The translations under genes and the position numbers were made by a program. Under the pieces are notes generated by a model. That model was not told the DNA's origin, made no database searches, and saw only the letters and a program-made list of their open reading frames with translations. Below, one piece after another: positions 1 to 4,501 of a stretch of DNA of 6,437 bases. Where the stretch lies: NCBI GenBank assembly GCA_915069725.1, contig CAJZFF010000108.1, positions 1 to 6,437 on the forward strand, read 5' to 3'. This DNA comes from an uncultured Actinomyces sp. GTDB taxonomy: Bacteria > Actinomycetota > Actinomycetes > Actinomycetales > Actinomycetaceae. Positions within the stretch are counted from its first letter, which is position 1. Every line of letters starts with the position of its first letter.

Positions 1-402
1 CCGGCCTCACGGCAGGTGAGGGTGAGGCTTCTGGCCGGACAGGCCACGGGCGCCTGGCTGGGGGTGGGTGATCAGGCACGCCGACTCATCGTTGAGGAGG
101 TCGACGGCGACGGCTTCACCCTGGGGGCCGGGACGCTGGTGCACCTGGAGGAGCTGAGCCGCCAGGAGCTCATCGACGGCGTCCAGCTGGTCCTTCGTGG
201 CACGAAGCACTCCCCGGCCGACTGGCGTGATGAGGTCCACGCGATCCTGGACGCCGCGCGTGTGGAGTACATGGCCAAGGACCTGGCCTGGGACGCGGTG
301 CAGCGGGGCCTGAGCGGAACCGCCCTGCTGGGTGAGCTCGAGGCCCTGGGCCTGCCGGAGACGCTGCGGGCGGCCGTGGCCGAGGTGCTCCCCCACTCCT
401 GA
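1..402 (+). CDS. unrecognised protein, probably 5'-truncated by the window edge
   Basis: The frame is open from the first base to a TGA at 400-402. A GTG at 16 would give 128 residues, but I see no Shine-Dalgarno sequence before it and the frame continues to the edge, so the true start may lie outside. The product is soluble-looking and acidic, with no signal peptide or membrane segment. The first ~45 residues look beta-rich (RVRLLAGQ, then a VEEVDGDGFTLG stretch). The rest is mainly helical, including AKDLAWDAVQRGLSG and a leucine-rich GELEALGLPETLR segment near the C-terminus. I do not recognise the family and assign no function. It ends 78 bases before the acetyltransferase, which appears to have its own promoter, so the two need not be co-transcribed. 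Coding status is supported by strong third-position GC bias; the longer reverse-strand ORFs over it look like shadows. Confidence 0.6.
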   Translation, partial: PASRQVRVRLLAGQATGAWLGVGDQARRLIVEEVDGDGFTLGAGTLVHLEELSRQELIDGVQLVLRGTKHSPADWRDEVHAILDAARVEYMAKDLAWDAVQRGLSGTALLGELEALGLPETLRAAVAEVLPHS

Positions 403-467
403 GCACGGCGCGAGGACCGACTCTGGCGGATGAGCTCACACTGGCCGGCGGCGCCACAGGCCGCGGC

Positions 468-473
468 TAGGCT
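468..473 (+). promoter_or_regulatory. -10-like hexamer TAGGCT of a probable leaderless promoter
   Basis: TAGGCT fits the actinobacterial TANNNT -10 consensus. It ends 7 bases before the ATG at 481, which would put the transcription start on or next to the A of the start codon. No Shine-Dalgarno sequence precedes that ATG. Leaderless mRNAs with this exact geometry are common in actinobacteria. No good -35 hexamer is visible at the usual spacing. This site also argues for the start at 481 over the in-frame ATG at 430, which would place the hexamer inside the coding region. Confidence 0.5.
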
Positions 474-480
474 GTCGGTC

Positions 481-1143
481 ATGAGTGAGATTCCCTCTCC
501 GCGCTTTCCCGAGGCCGAGCCCTACTTCGTCGGCGACGACCGCACCAACCGCGAGCGCATGCTCGCCGGTGACTGGTACGTCGCCGACGACCCGGACAAC
601 GCCAGGATCGCCGCCCACGCCCGCAAGATGCTCCACCGCTTCGAGCGGGCCTTCGCCGAGGGCGAGGAGGACTGCTGGGACCTGCTGCGCTCCGCGATCC
701 CGGGGCTGGGCGACAAGGCACACCTGCTGCCGCCGGTGCGCGTGGACTTCGGGGACAACATCGCCGTAGGTGAGGGGACCTTCGTCAACTACGGGCTCGT
801 GGCCCTCGACGTCGCCCGGATCAGTATCGGCGCGCACTGCCAGATCGGCCCGAACGTCCAGCTGCTCACGCCGGTCCATCCCCTGGAGCCGACGCCGCGC
901 GCCTGCTCCCTGGAGGCGGCCGACCCCATCACGATCGGGGACAACGTGTGGCTGGGCGGCGGGGTCATCGTCTGCCCGGGTGTGACCATCGGGGACAACT
1001 GCGTCATCGGCGCGGGCTCAGTGGTCACCAAGGACATTCCTGCCAGCAGCCTGGCGGTGGGTAACCCGGCCCGGGTCCTGCGCCAGCTGGACGACTCCAC
1101 CTTCGGCCCCCGCCATCAGCACCCGCCTCAGGAGACGCCGTAA
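481..1143 (+). CDS. maltose/galactoside-type hexapeptide O-acetyltransferase
   Basis: The 220-residue product belongs to the LacA/Maa sugar O-acetyltransferase family, cytoplasmic trimers that move an acetyl group from acetyl-CoA to a hydroxyl on a sugar or similar acceptor. Residues ~24-60 match the N-terminal Mac domain (ERMLAGDWY). Residues ~90-200 are a left-handed beta-helix with hexapeptide repeats (ISIGAHCQIG, ITIGDNVWLGGG, VTIGDNCVIGAGSVV) and the family's closing NPARVLRQL. His133 in the PVHPLEP motif corresponds to the catalytic histidine of LacA and Maa. Length is slightly above the usual 185-205 because of a ~20-residue tail rich in Pro and His. The natural acceptor cannot be read from sequence. 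An in-frame ATG at 430 is possible, but 481 gives a normal family N-terminus. The stop codon overlaps the nitroreductase start by one base, indicating an operon. Confidence 0.9.
   Translation: MSEIPSPRFPEAEPYFVGDDRTNRERMLAGDWYVADDPDNARIAAHARKMLHRFERAFAEGEEDCWDLLRSAIPGLGDKAHLLPPVRVDFGDNIAVGEGTFVNYGLVALDVARISIGAHCQIGPNVQLLTPVHPLEPTPRACSLEAADPITIGDNVWLGGGVIVCPGVTIGDNCVIGAGSVVTKDIPASSLAVGNPARVLRQLDDSTFGPRHQHPPQETP
1130..1134 (+). promoter_or_regulatory. Shine-Dalgarno AGGAG of the nitroreductase gene
   Basis: AGGAG lies inside the last codons of the acetyltransferase, 8 bases before the ATG at 1143. Together with the TAATG stop/start overlap it fixes the nitroreductase start and suggests translational coupling. 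Confidence 0.75.
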
Positions 1144-1862
1144 TGAACCCCGAGACCTTTTCCGAACTGGTCGCTTCCCGGCACTCCGTGCGGGACTTCC
1201 GGGCTGATCCCGTACCGTCTGAGGTTATCGAGGAGATCCTGGAGGATGCCCGCCAAGCACCGAGCTGGTCCAATACGCGCCCCTTCATGGTGGCGCTGGC
1301 GACCGGTGAGCAGGCGGATCGGCTGCGCGCGGCCTACGTCGAGGAGTTCGACGCTGCCCTCCCCCTCCAGCACAAGGAGCCCGGGGCGATGGCCCGTCTG
1401 GCCCTGAGCGGCAAGGCGCCCGACGGCGACTACCCGACCTGGGCGCCCTACCCCGCGGACCTGCTGCCCCACTCCCAGGCGGTCGGTGGCCGGCTGTACG
1501 CGCACATGGGCATCGCCCGCAAGGACCGTGAGGCCCGTGACGCGGCCGCCCGCCGCAACTGTGAGGCCTTCGGCGCCCCGGTCATCGGTTTCGTCCTGGT
1601 CCACGAGGGCCTCATGCCCTTCGCCGCGCTCGACGCCGGGATCATGCTGCAGACCCTGTTCCTGTCCGCCAAGGCCCACGGCGTCGACTCCTGTCCCCTG
1701 GGGGTCCTGGCCACCTGGCGCCGTCCCTTCGACGCCGAGTTCGAGGCGCCGTCGGACTATCGCCTCATCACGGGCTTTGCCCTGGGCTACGCCTCCGAGG
1801 CCCCGGTCAACGACTTCCGGGCCGAGCGGCGCCCCGTGCGCCTGGTGCCGAGCCGCAGCTGA
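1143..1862 (+). CDS. nitroreductase family FMN oxidoreductase
   Basis: The 239-residue product is a member of the NAD(P)H-dependent FMN nitroreductase fold, which acts as cytoplasmic homodimers reducing nitro-aromatics, quinones or flavin-like substrates. Evidence includes the N-terminal FMN-phosphate motif SRHSVRDF (residues 12-19), the QAPSWSNTRPF segment (39-48) that contacts flavin in this family, and the helix ending AGIMLQTLFLSAKAHGV (165-181). It also has the SCPLG loop and a C-terminal GYASEAPVNDFRAER block (215-229), typical of the subgroup ending in GY..APVN.FRTER. The length is normal and no break is seen. It is translationally coupled to the acetyltransferase upstream. The pairing suggests both act in one small pathway or stress response, but this is inference and the physiological substrate is unknown. 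Confidence 0.9.
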   Translation: MNPETFSELVASRHSVRDFRADPVPSEVIEEILEDARQAPSWSNTRPFMVALATGEQADRLRAAYVEEFDAALPLQHKEPGAMARLALSGKAPDGDYPTWAPYPADLLPHSQAVGGRLYAHMGIARKDREARDAAARRNCEAFGAPVIGFVLVHEGLMPFAALDAGIMLQTLFLSAKAHGVDSCPLGVLATWRRPFDAEFEAPSDYRLITGFALGYASEAPVNDFRAERRPVRLVPSRS

Positions 1863-1909
1863 TCCGGTTGCGGCCCGCTCAGGCCGTCACCGCCCGAGGT
1901 GCTCGACGT

Positions 1910-1959
1910 CGCGGTCGTACCTCAATCCTCGCGTTCGAGGGGTAGAGGGGACGACCGCG
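1910..1959. terminator. 50-base nested inverted repeat, probable bidirectional terminator
   Basis: A perfect 9-bp stem pairs CGCGGTCGT (1910-1918) with ACGACCGCG (1951-1959). Inside it CCTC (1920-1923) can pair with GAGG (1945-1948). At the centre CCTCG (1927-1931) pairs with CGAGG (1936-1940) across the tetraloop CGTT. In total 18 base pairs fit within 50 bases. It lies 48 bases after the nitroreductase stop and 58 bases beyond the stop of the convergent CPBP gene, where a two-way terminator is expected. There is no U-tract on either side, but GC-rich actinobacteria often use stems without one. Other possibilities are a small structured RNA or a protein-binding palindrome. The rest of the 155-base gap shows nothing convincing. 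Confidence 0.6.
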
Positions 1960-2017
1960 CGCCCTATGGTACGAACACAAGGTGCTCCGTCCTGGTGTCC
2001 TGGTTTCGTGACGGATC

Positions 2018-3013
2018 CTAGGCCGGCTGCGTGCCGTCCAGTGCGGCCTGAGGCGGACGGCGCCAGCAGGGCGGGACGACGAGCCCGCGCCGACGGACCG
2101 CCAACAGCATGGCCAGACCGGCCGCCGTGCACACGATGACCGCGGCGACGGACGCCTCGATTCCCATGACTCCGCCGGTGAGCAGGTCGGGGCCGGTGAA
2201 GCGGGCCTCGATGAGTCCGCGTCCTGACCCGGTGCCGGAGATGTCGGAGCCGAAGATGCCGCCCTGGACGAAGTTCCAGGCGGCGTGCAGACCGATCGCC
2301 AGCCACAGGCGACGGGTGAGCAGGTAGCAGGCACCCAGCAGGATGCCCGCCTCCAGTGCGATCGCCGCCGCACCGAAGATGGTGGCTTGAGGGTTGCCGA
2401 GGTGAGCGGCGCCGAAGAACACCGCGGTGATGGCCAGCGCCCACCAGGTCCCCAGCCACCCCTCGATGAGGCGCAGCATGACACCTCTGACGAGGATCTC
2501 CTCGGTGAATCCGGCGACGATACCGGCTTGGAGGCCGACAAGGATCCCGGTGCTCCAGCCGACATCCACCACGTGATAGGAACCGAGCAGGGCCAGGACC
2601 GCGATGACGGTGCACATGAGCAGCGCACCCACGGCCAGGCCGGCCAGGAGCTCGCGCAGTGCCGCCCCACGCTCGCCCAGTTCGATGACCGGCCGGCCAC
2701 CGACGAAGCGCACCACCAGCCAGTACCCGAGCAGGGCCAGGGGCACGGCACTGATCGCGACGATGAACGCGACACCCGGCCGGGCTGCCGCCCCGTCCCC
2801 GTGTCGCACGAGTCCAGTCGCCACCGCCAGCAGCCCGACGATCATCTGAGCGCCGAGGACGACCAGGATCCCCAGAAGGAGCTGGAGCCAGCCGAGGCGC
2901 TCCGCCTTTCGCGGAGGGATGCGCCACTGGGGACTGACCGGGATGAGCCGGTCCAGGAGTCGAGGAGCCCGCGGCTCCACTGATGATGTCGGGAAGGAGG
3001 CCGGGGCGTTCAT
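2018..3013 (-). CDS. CPBP family intramembrane (glutamic-type) protease
   Basis: The 331-residue product is a multi-pass membrane protein of the CPBP/Abi family (CAAX prenyl protease type II-like), which hydrolyses peptide bonds inside the bilayer; some members give bacteriocin immunity. About eight hydrophobic segments are visible, at roughly 42-66, 81-101, 122-144, 153-168, 187-200, 211-232, 237-250 and 283-306. All three signature motifs are intact: EEILVR (E171, E172, R176), FGAAH (F200, H204) and HAAWN (H243, N247). The N-terminal ~40 residues are polar and proline-rich and probably cytoplasmic. I chose the ATG at 3013 over one at 3076 because the extra 21 residues are Gly/Arg/Trp-rich and unlike the family, and a GGGAGG (3027-3032) precedes 3013, though at a long 13-base spacing. 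It lies 115 bases downstream of the helicase fragment on the same strand. Its substrate is unknown. Confidence 0.85.
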   Translation of the reverse strand: MNAPASFPTSSVEPRAPRLLDRLIPVSPQWRIPPRKAERLGWLQLLLGILVVLGAQMIVGLLAVATGLVRHGDGAAARPGVAFIVAISAVPLALLGYWLVVRFVGGRPVIELGERGAALRELLAGLAVGALLMCTVIAVLALLGSYHVVDVGWSTGILVGLQAGIVAGFTEEILVRGVMLRLIEGWLGTWWALAITAVFFGAAHLGNPQATIFGAAAIALEAGILLGACYLLTRRLWLAIGLHAAWNFVQGGIFGSDISGTGSGRGLIEARFTGPDLLTGGVMGIEASVAAVIVCTAAGLAMLLAVRRRGLVVPPCWRRPPQAALDGTQPA

Positions 3014-3128
3014 GACCCCAGTGTTTCCTCCCTGCCGATTGCCACACCTCCCCCGCCAGGAGGAACCGGTGCCCACCGCCTTCAGTACGGTTTCCGGTAC
3101 CGCAGGAGGTTGATGTCGGATGGTGTCG
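3014..3128 (-). other. intergenic gap between helicase fragment and CPBP gene
   Basis: This 115-base gap separates two genes on the same strand. It holds the long-spaced GGGAGG before the CPBP start and a weak imperfect hairpin at 3085-3100 (GTAC...GTAC enclosing GG/CC around TTT, one bulged base). I see no convincing -10 element, so the CPBP gene may be read from upstream. Confidence 0.3.
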
Positions 3129-4136
3129 TCAGATCTTGGCGACGGGGGCGTAGCGCAGGATGAGGCGTTTGGTGGCGGGGGCGCCGTCGATGACGAACTC
3201 GACGCGGGCGGTCAGGGACCGTCCCTTGCCCTCCAGGCCGACGACGGTGCCCACCCCGTAGGAGTCGTGGCGCACTTGGTCGCCGGTCCTCAGCCCGGCG
3301 ACGGCTGCGGGCAGGTCCTCCGAGGCGGCAGCGCCGGCCGGTGAGGAGTCGCTCTGCTTGCCGCGGGCCTCGAGGCGGGCGGAGGCGCGCTTGGCGGCCC
3401 GGTCCTGGGCGGTCTCCACGCGCCCCAGCTTGCCCGAGCGCTTGGTGCCTGCGCCCACGGGCGGGGCGAAGTCATCGTCGTCGGAGTAGGAGCTCTGCCG
3501 GGAGGTGCCCGAGCGCCGCCCGCCCGAGCCGAAGCCGCCCTCACCCCAGCTGCTGCCCCAGCCGGTGCCACCGCCGCGCAGCGCCTCCATGGAGGAGGCC
3601 AGGCGCTTCCAGTCGATGGTCTCGTCCGGTACGTCGTCGAGGAAGCGGGAGGCGGGCATGGCGTTGGCGGCTCCCCAGGCCGAGCGCACGGCGGCGCGGG
3701 TGAGGTAGAGGCGCTCGCGGGCGCGCGTGAGGGCCACATAGGCCAGGCGCCGCTCCTCGGCGAGCTCGGTCTCCTCGGCCAGGGAGCGGGTGTGGGGGAA
3801 GGTGCCGTCCTCCATGCCGGTGACGAAGACGACCGGGAACTCCAGGCCCTTGGCGGTGTGGACGGTCATGAGGGTGATCTGGCCCTGCTCCTCGGCCTGC
3901 CGGGCGTCCTCGTCCTCCAGGTCGGCGCTGGGCGGGAGCTGGTCGGAGTCGGCCACGAGCGAGACGCGTTCGAGGAAGTCGGCCAGGGTGCCGTCGGGGT
4001 TGGCGGCCTGGAAGTCGCTGGCCACGGAGTGGAGCTCGGCGAGGTTCTCCACGCGGGTGGCGTCCTGGGGGTCGTCGCTGGCGCGCAGCTCGGCGAGGTA
4101 GCCCGAGGCGTCCAGGGCGGAGTCCAGGACGTCGGC
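3129..4136 (-). pseudogene. 3' fragment of an ATP-dependent DNA helicase gene (PcrA/UvrD1 type)
   Basis: About 335 codons of a superfamily 1A helicase remain. Numbered from ATG 4361, motif V is at ~162-180 (ITLMTVHTAKGLEFPVVFV, followed by GMEDGTFPH). Motif VI is at ~202-215 (EERRLAYVALTRAR), with the arginine that contacts ATP in the family. A flexible Gly/Ser/Asp-rich linker at ~262-305 includes SSYSDDDDF. The Tudor-like tail at ~359-410 (TGDQVRHDSYGVGTV to LRYAPVAKI) is the region that binds RNA polymerase in PcrA. PcrA unwinds DNA in repair and in clearing stalled transcription and replication. The ATP-binding 1A domain with Walker A and B and most of 2A are absent, so this piece cannot hydrolyse ATP alone. 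The frame is intact to the natural TGA at 3129-3131, with no decay. As pcrA is normally needed for growth, a complete copy should exist elsewhere if the junction is real. Confidence 0.85.
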
Positions 4137-4361
4137 GACGCCATCGCCGCCGGTGGCGGTCTGACCGTCGGCGGTGCCGTTGGCATTCTGCGAGCCGGAC
4201 TCGTGCTTGTGGATGAGGATCGCCCCGGTCCTGCCGGTGTCGATGTTGCCGAGGTCGGCCGCCTGGGCGGCGGTCGTGGCCCCCAGGCCGGCGAGGCCGA
4301 GAGCAAGGGCGCCGACGGCGGCGGCCCCGCGGCGTCCAAGGCCGCGAGGTGTGGTTCTCAT
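3129..4361 (-). CDS. chimeric ORF: major fimbrial subunit N-terminus fused in frame to PcrA/UvrD helicase C-terminus
   Basis: A single uninterrupted 410-codon frame joins two unrelated proteins. Residues 1-34 are a Sec signal peptide (RGLGRR, an Ala/Gly/Leu-rich core, then AQA|AD). Residues 35-~75 (LGNIDTGRTGAILIHKHESG) are the start of a mature Actinomyces-type shaft pilin. From about residue 76 (DVLDSALDASGYLAELR) onward it is the C-terminal part of a UvrD/PcrA superfamily 1 DNA helicase, to its natural end. The product would be exported yet has no pilin domains or LPXTG sorting signal. It also lacks helicase motifs I to IV, including the Walker A and Walker B sites, so I infer it has neither function. 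The start is set by ATG 4361 with AAAGGA 11 bases upstream; an ATG at 4472 only adds leader sequence. This is either a genuine recombination scar or an assembly chimera. The two parts are described separately. Confidence 0.8.
   Translation of the reverse strand: MRTTPRGLGRRGAAAVGALALGLAGLGATTAAQAADLGNIDTGRTGAILIHKHESGSQNANGTADGQTATGGDGVADVLDSALDASGYLAELRASDDPQDATRVENLAELHSVASDFQAANPDGTLADFLERVSLVADSDQLPPSADLEDEDARQAEEQGQITLMTVHTAKGLEFPVVFVTGMEDGTFPHTRSLAEETELAEERRLAYVALTRARERLYLTRAAVRSAWGAANAMPASRFLDDVPDETIDWKRLASSMEALRGGGTGWGSSWGEGGFGSGGRRSGTSRQSSYSDDDDFAPPVGAGTKRSGKLGRVETAQDRAAKRASARLEARGKQSDSSPAGAAASEDLPAAVAGLRTGDQVRHDSYGVGTVVGLEGKGRSLTARVEFVIDGAPATKRLILRYAPVAKI
4137..4361 (-). pseudogene. 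5' fragment of a major fimbrial (shaft) subunit gene, FimA/FimP type
   Basis: This holds ~75 codons with a normal ribosome binding site. Known family: the type 1 and type 2 fimbrial shaft pilins of Actinomyces are ~500-residue secreted proteins, polymerised by a class C sortase through a pilin-motif lysine and an LPXTG signal, usually encoded as tip gene, shaft gene, sortase gene. Seen here: a twin-Arg-containing n-region (GRRG), a hydrophobic core, an AQA cleavage site at residue 34|35, and the mature start ADLGNIDTGRTGAILIHKH, which carries the first beta-strand lysine typical of the N-terminal Cna_B-like domain. The frame leaves pilin sequence at or just after GGDGVA (around 4134-4145). 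The remaining ~450 codons and the sortase are missing. It lies 140 bases downstream of the tip-subunit gene, in the expected order. Whether it is FimA or FimP cannot be decided from so short a piece. Confidence 0.75.
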
Positions 4362-4372
4362 GGGAAGGGGTG

Positions 4373-4378
4373 TCCTTT
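4373..4378 (-). promoter_or_regulatory. Shine-Dalgarno AAAGGA of the pilin start
   Basis: AAAGGA on the minus strand ends 11 bases before the ATG at 4361. It decides the start in favour of the residue that begins a proper signal peptide, rather than the upstream in-frame ATG at 4472, which lies in the leader. Confidence 0.7.
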
Positions 4379-4434
4379 CATCGTGCGCGGTCAGCCGCGC
4401 GGATGTGGGATGGATGGGATGGACGGGCGGTTCG

Positions 4435-4465
4435 CCGAGCGCCCTCGCGGGACGGACCCGCTCGG
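4435..4465 (-). promoter_or_regulatory. intergenic hairpin between fimbrial tip and shaft genes
   Basis: A perfect 7-bp inverted repeat, CCGAGCG (4435-4441) with CGCTCGG (4459-4465), encloses a second short stem, CCC (4442-4444) with GGG (4449-4451), across TCGC. It lies in the 140-base gap between the tip-gene stop (4502-4504) and the pilin ribosome binding site. No U-tract follows. In pilus operons the shaft protein is needed in large excess over the tip, so a partial terminator, an RNA processing site or a stabilising 5' stem would all fit. That role is inferred, not shown. Next to it (4401-4427) is a simple GGATGG-type repeat. Confidence 0.45.
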
Positions 4466-4501
4466 GCGCCACGGCTCACGCCGCTCAATGGCAGTGCTTA
4501 C

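Noticed and set aside
430..480. Longer start for the acetyltransferase at ATG 430
   Set aside because: Adds 17 residues not typical of the family and has no ribosome binding site; the leaderless arrangement at 481 explains the region better.
1921..1950. Possible tRNA because of the GCGTTCGAGG stretch
   Set aside because: No acceptor, D or anticodon arms can be formed; the TTCGAG is part of the central hairpin of the inverted repeat.
1971..2009. Imperfect inverted repeat ACGAA/TTCGT considered as a second terminator or LexA-type operator
   Set aside because: Only five clean base pairs with mismatches inside, and it does not match the actinobacterial SOS box (CGAAC with GTTCG spacing).
1486..2139. 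217-residue plus-strand frame running past the nitroreductase stop
   Set aside because: Ser/Arg/Pro-rich composition typical of an out-of-frame reading; it covers the inverted repeat and shares no family motifs.
1887..3047. 386-residue minus-strand open frame over the CPBP gene
   Set aside because: Arg/Gly/Pro/His-rich shadow in another frame; the overlapping frame has all CPBP motifs and clear membrane segments.
3129..4361. The fusion as a novel secreted helicase or new pilus-linked system
   Set aside because: The helicase part lacks the ATP-binding domain and the pilin part lacks all polymerisation signals, so a breakpoint or assembly error is far more likely than a designed function.
4362..4472. 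Longer start for the chimeric ORF at ATG 4472
   Set aside because: The extra 37 residues are Pro/Arg-rich leader sequence containing the hairpin and the Shine-Dalgarno for 4361, and would bury the signal peptide.
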